Shown here one piece after another: positions 25,025 through 33,968 of a stretch of DNA of 64,000 nt. The translations under genes and the position numbers were made by a program. The notes under the pieces are model-generated. The model was not told the DNA's origin and made no database searches. It saw only the letters and a list, made by a program, of their open reading frames with translations. Numbering within the stretch: position 1 is the first letter of the stretch; every line of letters starts with the position of its first letter. This DNA is from an uncultured Eggerthellaceae bacterium (GTDB taxonomy: Bacteria > Actinomycetota > Coriobacteriia > Coriobacteriales > Eggerthellaceae), in NCBI GenBank assembly GCA_910589125.1, contig CAJURX010000005.1, positions 71,535 through 135,534 on the forward strand. Reading direction: 5' to 3'.

Positions 25025-25510
25025 TTATTCCTCGGTCTCGTCGATCTCACCGACCTTCGTATCGTGGCGATGCACGGCGTAGTTCGCCTTGCCCGTACCC
25101 TGGACGTCGATGTGCGCCGCCTTGTGCGAGCTCTTGTTCTGAGAGACGAACACGCCCTTCGAAGCGATGGGATCGAACTCGGGCACCACCAGGAACTGCT
25201 TCGGCTTCTCTGCCAGCTTCTGCGCCAGCTCCTCGACCGGACCGTAGCTGATGATGTTCGCCAAGCAGTGGTGCACGCACATGGGCTCGCGACCCTTGGC
25301 GGTGCGCTCGGCGCACATGTCGCACAGATCCGTCACCAGCGGCCAGTTATTGAAGTTCCAGTGGTCGTCATTGATCTTCCAAGGGCCATCCACGAGCACC
25401 TTGATGCCCGTCTTGCCCACCGGGTAGTCATGCTCTTCCTGGCAGGTCACCTGACACGACCCGCAGTTCGTGCAGTACTCGTAATCGAATAGAAGTCCGT
25501 AAGTCGCCAT
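25025..25510 (-). CDS. 4Fe-4S electron-transfer subunit of molybdoenzyme 3
   Basis: A 161-residue DmsB-like protein. The ATG at 25510 lies two bases past the catalytic-subunit stop; a GTG at 25516 with GGAAAG upstream is possible. Cysteine groups: CTNCGSCQVTC near residue 13-23, CDMCAERTAKGREPMCVHHC in the middle, enough for two 4Fe-4S clusters. It is shorter than DmsB (about 200 residues, four clusters). It passes electrons to the molybdenum site of its partner. There is no membrane anchor gene nearby, so the donor is probably soluble. Confidence 0.9.
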   Translation of the reverse strand: MATYGLLFDYEYCTNCGSCQVTCQEEHDYPVGKTGIKVLVDGPWKINDDHWNFNNWPLVTDLCDMCAERTAKGREPMCVHHCLANIISYGPVEELAQKLAEKPKQFLVVPEFDPIASKGVFVSQNKSSHKAAHIDVQGTGKANYAVHRHDTKVGEIDETEE

Positions 25511-25512
25511 GA

Positions 25513-27888
25513 TCACACCAGCTTTCCAAACTTGTCCCAGATGAGGTCCATATCGGTGTCGTAGTTCTCAGCAATGGGCTCCACCTTGCAGACCAAGCAC
25601 TTGTTGGGAGCTCCGAAGCCGAGCTTGCCGAAGTGGAAGTTGGGGAGCAGGTTGTTGATGTTGGAGCGGAAGTTGCCGTAGAGGTTCGGCTCATTGCCAT
25701 CCTCCTCGGGGAACCACCATGCATGCTGCGCGTGGATGGTCTTCTCGTCCACGATCTCGGACACGCGCGCCTTCTGCACGCACTCGCCGAAGGGGCTGGT
25801 GAGGCGCACCCACTGGCCATCGGCGATGCCCAGCTTCTTTGCTGCCTCCGGGTTGATCTCCGTGATCGGGTTCGGGCAGAGCTCGCGCAGACGCGGTATC
25901 TGCCTGTGCTCCGAATGGAAGAAGGCGGTGGTGCGAGCACCCGTGGTCAGGATGAAGGGGTACTCCTTCATGAGCTCCGGATCGACCGGACCGAACTCCG
26001 GCTCCTCGTAATACGGCAGCGGATCGTCGCCGAACTGCTCGAACGCCGTGGACCACAGCTCGATGCGACCGGTCGGGGTGGCGAATCCAGGGCTCCCGTC
26101 AACGCGCATCTCCCCGCGCTCGTACTTGTAGTAGTCAACGGGGATCTGGCTCACCACGCACTTGGACACCTTGTCGAAGTATTCGCCGTTCTCCCGCTTG
26201 CCCAAGCGCAGCGCCTCCATGAACTCCTTGGAGGAGCGGAACTTGAACTCATTCTCCCAAAGCTCGGGGCGCAGGCGACGACCCAGCTCGTAACAGAGCT
26301 CGTAGTCGGTCAGGCAATCCCCCACCTCGATGGCCTTGTTCATGAAGCCAGCCGTGACGGTGCAGGGCGCGTAATGCGTGAACACCGTGCCCTCGCGCTC
26401 GGCGATGGTCTTGAGCGGCAGGAAGATGTCGCATGATGCCTCGATGGAAGGGTTCATGAAGGTGTCGAACCCGATGCAGAACTCAAGGGACTTGACGATA
26501 GCGTCATGCCAGCGCTTCGGCTCCATGGACGTGCAGCTCATGAGGTTGTTGCCCGCGTAGAAGCCCATCTTGATCGGATAGGGCTCACCCGTCTCCAGGG
26601 CTTGCAGCATAAGGTCCGCGTGCGCATTCAGGATGAGCATGCAATAGGCCGGATACTGGTCAAGGCCGATCATCTTCTTCTGGAGCTCTTCGCCCAGGCC
26701 CTTCTCGAAACCGAAGCCTGCCTCATTGTGCCCCGCACCCGTGCCTGGGAGGATCTGCCCACCTGGAACATCCAGGTTGCCGGTGATGGCCATGAGGTCC
26801 ACCGTGATCTGGCCGTGCTGCATGCCGTTGGTCTTCTGGTCTGCAGCAAGCCCCCACTGGATGGCGGCAGGCTTGGCAGCAGCATACATGCGCGCAGCCT
26901 CGTAGATCTTCTCAACGGGTACATCGCAGATCTCAGCTGCCTTCTCGGCTGGCATGGTAGCCACGCGCTCCGCCAGCTGCTCGAAGCCATAGCACCAATA
27001 CTCCACGAAGTCGTGATCGTAGAGGTCCTCCTTGATGATGACATCGCACATGGCCATGCCGAGCGCGGTGTCGGTGCCGCTCCTCAGCTGCAGATGGATG
27101 TCCGCACGCGCAGCGAGCCACGTGACGCGCGGGTCGATCACGATCAGGCGCGTGCCGCGACGCATGGCATCCACGACCGCATGGCCGAAGAAGCCGTCGG
27201 GGTTGGACTCCAGCGGTGCCTTGCCCCACACGACCAGCACCTCGGTGAGGTCATAGCGCGGGTCATCCCAACGCCCAGGAAGAGCACCCGCATAGTCCCA
27301 CTCAGGATAGGTGGTGCCGCCGATGTAGGCGATGGCGGCCAGGCGCGGCGTGTAGCACGCATAGCCCGACTGGCTATAGCAGAAGTTCGGCGTGCCGAAG
27401 CACATGGTGCTGTAGGGAGCGAACGTGCCACCCTCGCGGCCCGTGCCCGCGAACACGACGATGGACTCGCGGCCATACTGGCCTGTGATCCGGTCGTACT
27501 CCTCCTTGATGATGTCGAACGCCTCTTCCCAGCTGATCTGCTCCCACGCATCGGCATTGCCGCGCTCCTTCGGATCGCGCTTCATGGGATGCAGCAAGCG
27601 CGCCGGGTTGTAGATGTAGTCCTTGAGCGCGATGCACCTGGGGCAGAGCCTACCCTGGGTGACCGGGTTGTTCTCATCGCCCTCAACGCGGACGAGCTTG
27701 CCCGCATCATCCACGTACAGCTTGAGCCCGCACCCGACCGGATGGCACCCCGGGGGCGACCACGGGCTCGTGCGCGTCACGGTGAGGCCATCCTCCTCGT
27801 AGCGCCAGGGCTTCCCGATGTCGTTCACATCGGAGAGCGTGTCGAGCTTGACAACCGCAGCGGTCTTATAGAAATCGTCTTCGCTCAT
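25513..27888 (-). CDS. molybdopterin oxidoreductase catalytic subunit 3 (DMSO reductase family)
   Basis: A 791-residue enzyme; GGAAGGATGTGAC precedes the ATG at 27888. There is no Tat signal, so it is cytoplasmic. The N-terminal part has PPGCHPVGCGLKLYV … GRLCPRC, a cluster-like cysteine set with irregular spacing, then the bis-MGD-binding folds (VLVVWGKAPLESNPDGFFGH, VIDPRVTWLAARAD, LRSGTDTALGMAM). The segment GYACYTPR aligns with the position where the family's Mo ligand sits. It is more distant from the other two catalytic subunits than they are from each other. Reductive dehydroxylation or a related reaction is plausible; the substrate is unknown. Confidence 0.88.
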   Translation of the reverse strand: MSEDDFYKTAAVVKLDTLSDVNDIGKPWRYEEDGLTVTRTSPWSPPGCHPVGCGLKLYVDDAGKLVRVEGDENNPVTQGRLCPRCIALKDYIYNPARLLHPMKRDPKERGNADAWEQISWEEAFDIIKEEYDRITGQYGRESIVVFAGTGREGGTFAPYSTMCFGTPNFCYSQSGYACYTPRLAAIAYIGGTTYPEWDYAGALPGRWDDPRYDLTEVLVVWGKAPLESNPDGFFGHAVVDAMRRGTRLIVIDPRVTWLAARADIHLQLRSGTDTALGMAMCDVIIKEDLYDHDFVEYWCYGFEQLAERVATMPAEKAAEICDVPVEKIYEAARMYAAAKPAAIQWGLAADQKTNGMQHGQITVDLMAITGNLDVPGGQILPGTGAGHNEAGFGFEKGLGEELQKKMIGLDQYPAYCMLILNAHADLMLQALETGEPYPIKMGFYAGNNLMSCTSMEPKRWHDAIVKSLEFCIGFDTFMNPSIEASCDIFLPLKTIAEREGTVFTHYAPCTVTAGFMNKAIEVGDCLTDYELCYELGRRLRPELWENEFKFRSSKEFMEALRLGKRENGEYFDKVSKCVVSQIPVDYYKYERGEMRVDGSPGFATPTGRIELWSTAFEQFGDDPLPYYEEPEFGPVDPELMKEYPFILTTGARTTAFFHSEHRQIPRLRELCPNPITEINPEAAKKLGIADGQWVRLTSPFGECVQKARVSEIVDEKTIHAQHAWWFPEEDGNEPNLYGNFRSNINNLLPNFHFGKLGFGAPNKCLVCKVEPIAENYDTDMDLIWDKFGKLV

Positions 27889-28029
27889 GTCACATCCTTC
27901 CTCTCTCTGACAAGGCTCTCGCACCTCATGGGTGCGCGCCTCTTCATGCTCTAGGCTAGAGTCCCCATGCACGCCCTGTCGACGCAGCGCATGGGGTATT
28001 TCATGGCATACCCAATAATTGACGATGGC

Positions 28030-28377
28030 TCACTCAGCGGTCGTGGTGAACAGGCTGAAGCGGCTCTTGCCGTCCATCTTGGCGGCCAGCTCCTCCACCT
28101 CGCCGAAGTACATGCACCAAGCCTGGCAGTGCTGGACGCACATGGGCATCTTGCCCTTCTCGGTGCGGTCTGCGCACATGTCGCACGCCTTCGTGATGAC
28201 GGGAAGCCAGGTCCACTCCCACTTGTTCGGAGCGGCCTTCCCCTCGTATTCATACGGGCCCACCTCAGTGAGCTTGATGCCGAACTCGCCCTTGAGCAGG
28301 TCGAGATGCTTCTTGCACGCTACCTCGCACGAGTGGCAGCCCGTGCAGTAGTCGTAGTTGATGAGTATTCCCTTCAT
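28030..28377 (-). CDS. 4Fe-4S subunit of molybdoenzyme 1 (duplicate of 33969-34316)
   Basis: A 115-residue protein from MKGILINYDYCTGCHSCEVAC. Cysteines at 11, 14, 17 and 21 and at 65, 68, 80, 84 and 88 suit two 4Fe-4S clusters. It is much smaller than DmsB-type subunits, and closer in size to a dedicated short electron donor. The DNA from 28034 to 28385 is identical to 33973-34324; only the stop codon differs (TGA here, TAG there). It follows the catalytic gene at 28418 by about 40 bases. Confidence 0.9.
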   Translation of the reverse strand: MKGILINYDYCTGCHSCEVACKKHLDLLKGEFGIKLTEVGPYEYEGKAAPNKWEWTWLPVITKACDMCADRTEKGKMPMCVQHCQAWCMYFGEVEELAAKMDGKSRFSLFTTTAE

Positions 28378-28385
28378 GGATGCAT
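28034..28385. repeat. exact 352-bp direct duplication, copy 1
   Basis: Base-for-base identical to 33973-34324 by reading both stretches. It covers the whole Fe-S gene except its stop codon, plus eight bases upstream of the start, and ends abruptly on both sides. The two catalytic genes next door are diverged. Confidence 0.92.
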
Positions 28386-28417
28386 GTCTCCTCTCCTTGA
28401 TATGGATGGATGCCTCA

Positions 28418-30973
28418 TCAGGCGTAGACCTCGTCGGTCTTGAGGTCCAGGCGAACGCCATCCTTCGTGGTGATGATGTTGTTCAGCGCGTCGTACTCAG
28501 CGCCAGCCTCCATGTAGGCGCGATGCTTCGCTATCTCATCTGCGCGTGGGGACTCCACCTTCTCGTACCAGGAGAAGTTGCCGTGCTTGGCGACCGTCTC
28601 ATACGGCATCTCATCTCCCTCTTTGACCGGATAGACCTTGCAGATCATGCCCTTGATGGGAGACCCGACGCCGCCCTGGCCGGTGACGAATGCCTTGGTG
28701 CAGTTGTTCGGATTGGACTCGAAGGTGCCGAACAGGAAGGGAGCTGCACCCTCGGTCTCAGGGAACCACCATCCGTGCTCGGCATGGATGGTCTTCTCGT
28801 TCACCACCGGGCTCACCTTCGCCTGCTGCTTGAAGCGACCATGGTCGTTCTCTATCCAGATCCACTGCCCATCCTCGATGCCATGCGTCTCGGCGGTCTT
28901 GGGGTTGATGAGCACGCGCGGCTCAGGATGCAGCTCGCGCATGGTGGGAAGCTGGCGATGCTCAGAATGGAAGAACTCGAATGAGCGCCCACCGCAGGTG
29001 AGGATCAGCGGATACTCCTCCATCATCTCAGGTGTCGAGAGCGGGCTCTCGGGCGGCTCGGTATGGAACGGCGTGGTCGCAAGCCCCCAGTACTTGAACA
29101 GCGCAGGTGCCAGCTCGAGGCGACCAGAGGGCGTACCGTAGCCCACAGAGCCGTCCGGGCGGAACATGCCCTTGGCGGCCTTGTTGTAGGTCGCGTTGAA
29201 CTCGTCGTAGGCATGGCCCAGCATGCTCGGGTCCTTCACCAGCTCCTCCCAAGTGGGCTTGAAGAGCGTCTTGCCGGAGTTCTTCGCACCACCCTGATCG
29301 GTCGCCTCAGTGGTGGCGGAGAAGGAGCCCGTGCCATCATGCAGATACCAATCCAACCAGTCGATATCGGTCTCCCATTGGTCGAACACCTCGGGATTGA
29401 GCCTCTTGCCCATCTCAAGGATGATCTGCTCGTCGGACTTGGCCTCATAGAAGTCAACGACCTTCACCATGGCGCGCGCCGGCGTCCACCACGTGCGCGC
29501 GGAATTGCGCTCAGCGCTCATGGCAACGGGCAGGAGGATGTCCGCCAACGCCACCGAAGTGGGCGTGATGTAGGGGTCTGCGTTCACGATGAACGGGACC
29601 TTCTTCATGGCCTCAAGCACGCGCGGGGCGTCCTGCGACGGACAGGACAGCGTGTTCGATGACTGTATCCACAGCATCTTGATGGGATACGGGAACCCAT
29701 CCTCGATAGCCTGGAGCAATCCATCGGACGAGGCATGGGCCACGAAGTCGCCGCCCTCCACCCCGAGCGCGAAGCGGTTGTTCAGCTTCTTGGCACGCCA
29801 CTCAGGAGGCGTCAGATCCTCACCCGACGCATAGCCGGCATTGCATTCGAACGCGTTGTGGACCAAGATGTTGCCACCCGGGACATCCACGTTCCCGCAC
29901 AGCGCCATGAGGTCGCAGCCAGCCAAGGTGAGCGCCATGGCAGAGAGCTGCTGGTCGAAGGCCAGGCCCCACTGGATGGCACCAGGCGTAGCGGATGCAT
30001 AGAGGCGCGCAGATGCGCGGATATCGTCTACGGACAGGTCGCATATCTCAGCAGCCCATTCCGGCGTCATATCCTTCACGGACTCAGCAAGCTCGTCGAA
30101 GCCAGCGCACCACAGGTCGACGAATTCCGCATCGTAGAGCTTCTCGGAGATGATGACGTTGATCCAGGCGCACGCTAGAGCGGCGTCGGTGCCGGGACGG
30201 ATCTGGAGCCAGTATTCGGCGCGCGCTCCCCACCAGGTCAGGCGCGGGTCGATGGAGATGATCTTCGTCCCCATCTGCACGCACTGCACGAGCCAATGCC
30301 CGATGTAGCCATCAGCGTTGGAGGCAAGGGGCTCGTTGCCCCACACGACCAGCACCTCGGGCGGCACCCATTCATCATTGCTGTACCGGTCCGGATGCGT
30401 CTCGGAGGCATCCACGATCGGGAAGTCACCGAACGGAGCAATCGACCCGCAGATGCGCGGCATGTAACACGAGAAGCCCGTGAAGCCGAACGTGGAGATG
30501 TTCGGCGTCTTGAGGCCTGCCTGCCCGAAGAAGGGGACCTGCCAATTGATGTTGCGGCCTGTGCCGTGCACGCAGATGATGGCATTGCCCCCATCCGTCT
30601 CCCAGATCTCCTTGACCTTCGCTTCGATGGTGTCGTATGCCTCGTCCCACGTGATGCGCTCCCACCTGTTCTCGCCGCGCTCACCAGCGCGCTTCATGGG
30701 GTACTTGAGGCGATCGGGATGATTGACGGACTCATCCATCGTCAAGCACTTGATGCAGAGCTTGCCATTGGTGCACGGGTCCAGCGGGTCGCCCTCCACG
30801 CGAACGAGCTTCCCGTCCTTCACATACAGCAGGATGCCGCATGAGGTGTGGCACCCCGGAGGCGAGTAATGGTATGTGCGCGTGACGGTGTAGCCATCCT
30901 CCTCCCACTGCCATTCCCCTTCGTGATAGGCAGCTCGATCGATGCTGTTCAGGAATTCCTGATAATCAGCCAT
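28418..30973 (-). CDS. molybdopterin oxidoreductase catalytic subunit 1 (DMSO reductase family)
   Basis: An 851-residue cytoplasmic enzyme; GAGGGAGAGACC precedes MADYQEFLNSIDRAAY, and the longer open frame to 31072 lacks a signal peptide or ribosome site. It shares an N-terminus (YHEGEWQWEEDGYTVTRTY), a cysteine set PPGCHTSCGILLYV … GKLCIKC and the MGD motifs (VLVVWGNEPLASNADGYIGHW, SIDPRLTWWGARAEYWLQ) with the 34332 protein. FSCYMPRICG is the likely Mo-proximal segment. The cytoplasmic location, tiny Fe-S partner and MFS neighbours resemble catechol dehydroxylase and pyrogallol transhydroxylase systems; this is analogy, not proof. Confidence 0.88.
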   Translation of the reverse strand: MADYQEFLNSIDRAAYHEGEWQWEEDGYTVTRTYHYSPPGCHTSCGILLYVKDGKLVRVEGDPLDPCTNGKLCIKCLTMDESVNHPDRLKYPMKRAGERGENRWERITWDEAYDTIEAKVKEIWETDGGNAIICVHGTGRNINWQVPFFGQAGLKTPNISTFGFTGFSCYMPRICGSIAPFGDFPIVDASETHPDRYSNDEWVPPEVLVVWGNEPLASNADGYIGHWLVQCVQMGTKIISIDPRLTWWGARAEYWLQIRPGTDAALACAWINVIISEKLYDAEFVDLWCAGFDELAESVKDMTPEWAAEICDLSVDDIRASARLYASATPGAIQWGLAFDQQLSAMALTLAGCDLMALCGNVDVPGGNILVHNAFECNAGYASGEDLTPPEWRAKKLNNRFALGVEGGDFVAHASSDGLLQAIEDGFPYPIKMLWIQSSNTLSCPSQDAPRVLEAMKKVPFIVNADPYITPTSVALADILLPVAMSAERNSARTWWTPARAMVKVVDFYEAKSDEQIILEMGKRLNPEVFDQWETDIDWLDWYLHDGTGSFSATTEATDQGGAKNSGKTLFKPTWEELVKDPSMLGHAYDEFNATYNKAAKGMFRPDGSVGYGTPSGRLELAPALFKYWGLATTPFHTEPPESPLSTPEMMEEYPLILTCGGRSFEFFHSEHRQLPTMRELHPEPRVLINPKTAETHGIEDGQWIWIENDHGRFKQQAKVSPVVNEKTIHAEHGWWFPETEGAAPFLFGTFESNPNNCTKAFVTGQGGVGSPIKGMICKVYPVKEGDEMPYETVAKHGNFSWYEKVESPRADEIAKHRAYMEAGAEYDALNNIITTKDGVRLDLKTDEVYA

Positions 30974-31127
30974 GGTCTCTCCCTCTCTTTCTTCTCTCGT
31001 GGATGCAGGGGCGCAGAGGCGCACTGCATCTGCCCAGTGAGGTGCTGCGCATCGTAGGGAGCCGCACCCCACGCGGACAATCCACGTTCAGGCTGCAATG
31101 AGCGCGTGATAAGGCTTAAATCAGGCG

Positions 31128-31162
31128 TCAGCTCATCTAATCCTGGTGGTCCTATGAGCTGA
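31128..31162. promoter_or_regulatory. 9-bp inverted repeat upstream of molybdoenzyme 1
   Basis: TCAGCTCAT (31128-31136) and ATGAGCTGA (31154-31162) are exact inverted copies 17 bases apart, in the 216-bp gap between an MFS gene and the start of the catalytic gene. No U-tract follows on the minus strand, so a regulator site (LuxR sites are often dyads) is as likely as a terminator for the MFS gene. Confidence 0.45.
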
Positions 31163-31189
31163 AGCCCAGCATCTCGCAGGCAGGACCTG

Positions 31190-32434
31190 TTATTCCCACC
31201 GCGCGCGGATCTTCTTCCTTTGCTTGAGCGCGATGGCTACCAAGATGGCGCAGATGATGAGGATCACGATGCCTCCGAAGAACGAGCCGACATAGCTGCC
31301 CGTGATGTCGTAGCATGCGCCCACAGCCGCTGCACCGAAGCACCCGATGATGCCCGACATGCGCGAATAGGACAGGATCTGCGCGAAGTACTTCTTGCCG
31401 AATATCTCCGAGAGGAGCGTCGGCACGGAGATGGTGATGATGACCGAGTTCATCCCGAACACGAATGCGGCCACCATGAGCGGGATCTGGTCTTGCAGGA
31501 AGGCGAATCCCAGAAGCGAGGCCGCCGTGATGCCGAGCGTGATGTAGGTGGAAGCGGCAACGCCGATCTTATCCGTCACCCAGCCCATGACCAGCGTGGC
31601 AACCGTGTAGCCGAGCTGCGCCAACGCCAAGATCTCCGCCCCGAAAGCAGCGGAATAGCCCAGGGATTCTGCGAACCCGGGCAGATGATTGTTGTATCCG
31701 CTGAACAGCGCCTCTATGCCCGCGTAGATGAAGATGCAGACGAAAGCCAACGTGAACAGCGCCTTCTTCGCTGGCATGCCATGGATATCCTTGCGCTCCT
31801 CTTCCACGCTCTCAGCCTCATCAGCGCCGTAGGGCTTGAGGCCCATATCCTCGGGGTGGAGCCTGAACACGAAGAGCGTCCAGGGAAGGACCAGGATGCA
31901 GATGATGACGGCGATGGCGGGATAGGCCATGCGCCAGCCGATCTCGCCGATGAGCCAGGTGCCCAGGATCGGGAATATCACGCCGCCGATGCCTGAGCCG
32001 CACATGGCGATGCCGAGCGCCGTGCCGCGCTTCTTGATGAACCAGTTCTCGATGAGCACCGTAGATGCGACCACGAACACGAGCGCACCCGATATGCCCA
32101 GCACCACACCAGCCAAGTACCACTGCCATATCTCGGTCATGAGGCCCATGCATGCCTCAGTGGCCGCGATCACCAGGAAGCAACCGGTCAGGAAGATGCG
32201 GAAATCCCACTTCGGCAGGAACTTCGCCACGAAGGGATAGGTGAACGTGGTGGCGATGAAGTAGAACGTCAGATACAGAGCCAACGCACCACGGTCGAAG
32301 CCGAGGTCGTTGCAGATGGGAACGAAGAAGATACCGCCGGAATTCATGATGGCGCCCAGTGCGCCTGCCTGCAAGAAGCAGCATCCGATCATCACGATCC
32401 ATGCGTAGTGCAGGCCAGTCCTTCTCTCAGTCAA
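31190..32434 (-). CDS. MFS transporter (oxalate/formate-antiporter-like)
   Basis: A 414-residue carrier with 12 hydrophobic segments. It starts at a TTG (32432-32434) with GGAGG eight bases upstream; no ATG fits the conserved LHYAWIVMIGCCFLQAGALG N-terminus, shared in pattern with the 61624 protein. The central loop (HPEDMGLKPYGADEAESVEEER) separates two six-helix halves. This MFS branch often accompanies reductive catabolic genes in Coriobacteriia and carries small organic acids. Its place between two molybdoenzyme modules suggests uptake of their substrate or export of product. Confidence 0.88.
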   Translation of the reverse strand: MTERRTGLHYAWIVMIGCCFLQAGALGAIMNSGGIFFVPICNDLGFDRGALALYLTFYFIATTFTYPFVAKFLPKWDFRIFLTGCFLVIAATEACMGLMTEIWQWYLAGVVLGISGALVFVVASTVLIENWFIKKRGTALGIAMCGSGIGGVIFPILGTWLIGEIGWRMAYPAIAVIICILVLPWTLFVFRLHPEDMGLKPYGADEAESVEEERKDIHGMPAKKALFTLAFVCIFIYAGIEALFSGYNNHLPGFAESLGYSAAFGAEILALAQLGYTVATLVMGWVTDKIGVAASTYITLGITAASLLGFAFLQDQIPLMVAAFVFGMNSVIITISVPTLLSEIFGKKYFAQILSYSRMSGIIGCFGAAAVGACYDITGSYVGSFFGGIVILIICAILVAIALKQRKKIRARWE

Positions 32435-32504
32435 AGCAAAGCACCTCCAAAGGGAATGGGTCCTCGGCCGATCGGGCCTGAGGGACCCCTATCAGATCGT
32501 CGGA

Positions 32505-32594
32505 TCAATTCGGCATGAACCACATGCGACCAGGAAGATGAAGGCCGGTCTCGCGGCTGAACCTTCCGAGGACCATCGTCTTTGACAAGGTCAT
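32505..32594 (-). CDS. candidate 29-residue small protein or leader peptide
   Basis: Between the two MFS genes, AAAGGAGG stands nine bases before an ATG that opens a 29-codon frame (MTLSKTMVLGRFSRE…, ending GRMWFMPN) with a TGA stop. The ribosome site is among the best in the window and has no other gene to serve. The peptide is basic with a hydrophobic, Met/Trp-rich end. No family is recognised. Confidence 0.4.
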   Translation of the reverse strand: MTLSKTMVLGRFSRETGLHLPGRMWFMPN

Positions 32595-32625
32595 CTGATC
32601 GCACCTCCTTTGCTCGGTCCAGAGA

Positions 32626-32651
32626 GGGGCTGACCTGCTGCGGCCAGCCCC
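32626..32651 (-). terminator. hairpin after MFS gene 32662-33936
   Basis: GGGGCTGACC and GGCCAGCCCC form a 10-bp stem (one G-U) with a six-base loop ten bases past the MFS stop. No U-run follows on the minus strand, so read-through into the small ORF and next MFS gene is possible. Confidence 0.45.
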
Positions 32652-32661
32652 GATCATCGGC

Positions 32662-33936
32662 TTACTCAGACACCCAATGCTGCTCTTTGGTCTTCTTGGC
32701 CGTGACATAGGTCACGAGGAGGAGCACCAAGGTGACGGCAGCCACGATGGCGCCGATGGTGAATGCTCCCGAATAGGTGCCCGTCGAGGTGTAGAACAGC
32801 GCGATCACCGGTGCGCCGAACGCGCCACCCAGGCCCACGCCCATCATGGCGTAGGAGAGGATCTTGTCGAAGGAGCGCTCGCCGAAGTGATGGCGGACGA
32901 TCATCGGGACAGAGATCGTGACGATGGCGTTGTTCATGCCGAAGAAGAATGCGGTGATGGCCATGGTGACCTCATTGGTGGCAACGAATGCCCAGCACAG
33001 GAACGTGATCACCGTGATGGCGAACAGGATGATGGTGACGTTCCTGGCACCGATCTTGTCGCAGAGATACCCACCGCACAGCGATGCCAGGATGTAGCCT
33101 GCCTGCAGCAGCGTCATGAGCGTTGCGGAGAACGTGGCAGCCTCAGGCCCCAGGACCTCCATGCAATTCGCCTGGATGTAGGAGTTGAATCCACCCGGGA
33201 AAGAGCAGCCGATGCATGCGATCACCAGGATGATGAAGGTGAGGGATGCCACTGCGTACTTCAGCGGAACACCAGGACGCGCGCCCTCGGCGATAGCCTC
33301 GCCCGTGGGAGCCGGGCCGAAGGGCTCAAGGCCGCTCTTGGAGGGATCGGTGGAGAACACGGTCAGGGAGAAGATGAGGATGAGGAGCACGAGCACGGCG
33401 TTCACATAGTAGACGCCCTGCCATCCGATGGACTGGAAGAGCTGCGTGAACACCAACGGGAAGATGGCTCCGCCGATGCCGGAGAACAGGTTCGCGATGC
33501 CCAGATAGCGCCCGGCCACCGGACCAGTGAACCATGAGTTGATGAACAAGGGGCATGCGTAGATGAAGAACTGGCCACCGAACAGGCCCATGATGATGCC
33601 CAGCACGGAGAACTGCCAGGTCCACTCAGGCGTGGCGAACGTGAAGCCCACCAAGCAGAGCGCCACCACGATGACGTCGATGGATAGGAACAGCTTCGCG
33701 TTCTTCGGCAGGAGTATGCCGCCCAGAAGCGTGCCCACGAGCGCCGCGATGCCATACATGGAGATCCACATCACATAGGACACCATGTCCACGCCAGCGA
33801 GGACCGGCATGAAGGCGAAGTATGCGGATGATGAGTTGAGGACGGTGCCCAGACCGACTGCCTGCATGACGCAGCAGCCGACGAGCACGAGCATCGCCCG
33901 TGACTTTGACCGGGCCTGGATGTCTGTCGTTGTCAT
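32662..33936 (-). CDS. MFS transporter
   Basis: A 424-residue carrier with 12 membrane segments; AAGGAGG is seven bases before the second of two nearby ATGs (33936), which is preferred to 33942. It belongs to the same broad MFS branch as 31190 and 61624 (VLVGCCVMQAVGLGTVLNSSSAYF in TM1, FYTSTGTYSGAFTIGA near the end) but is not a close copy. The gene lies 32 bases downstream of the Fe-S gene and in the same direction, so it is probably part of the molybdoenzyme 2 operon and moves its substrate or product. Confidence 0.88.
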   Translation of the reverse strand: MTTTDIQARSKSRAMLVLVGCCVMQAVGLGTVLNSSSAYFAFMPVLAGVDMVSYVMWISMYGIAALVGTLLGGILLPKNAKLFLSIDVIVVALCLVGFTFATPEWTWQFSVLGIIMGLFGGQFFIYACPLFINSWFTGPVAGRYLGIANLFSGIGGAIFPLVFTQLFQSIGWQGVYYVNAVLVLLILIFSLTVFSTDPSKSGLEPFGPAPTGEAIAEGARPGVPLKYAVASLTFIILVIACIGCSFPGGFNSYIQANCMEVLGPEAATFSATLMTLLQAGYILASLCGGYLCDKIGARNVTIILFAITVITFLCWAFVATNEVTMAITAFFFGMNNAIVTISVPMIVRHHFGERSFDKILSYAMMGVGLGGAFGAPVIALFYTSTGTYSGAFTIGAIVAAVTLVLLLVTYVTAKKTKEQHWVSE

Positions 33937-33968
33937 TGTCATTCCTCCTTCTCTTGGGGATTCGATCT

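Noticed and set aside
26506..27954. 482-codon plus-strand frame opposite molybdoenzyme 3
   Set aside because: Antisense shadow of a high-GC gene; the minus strand carries recognisable MGD motifs.
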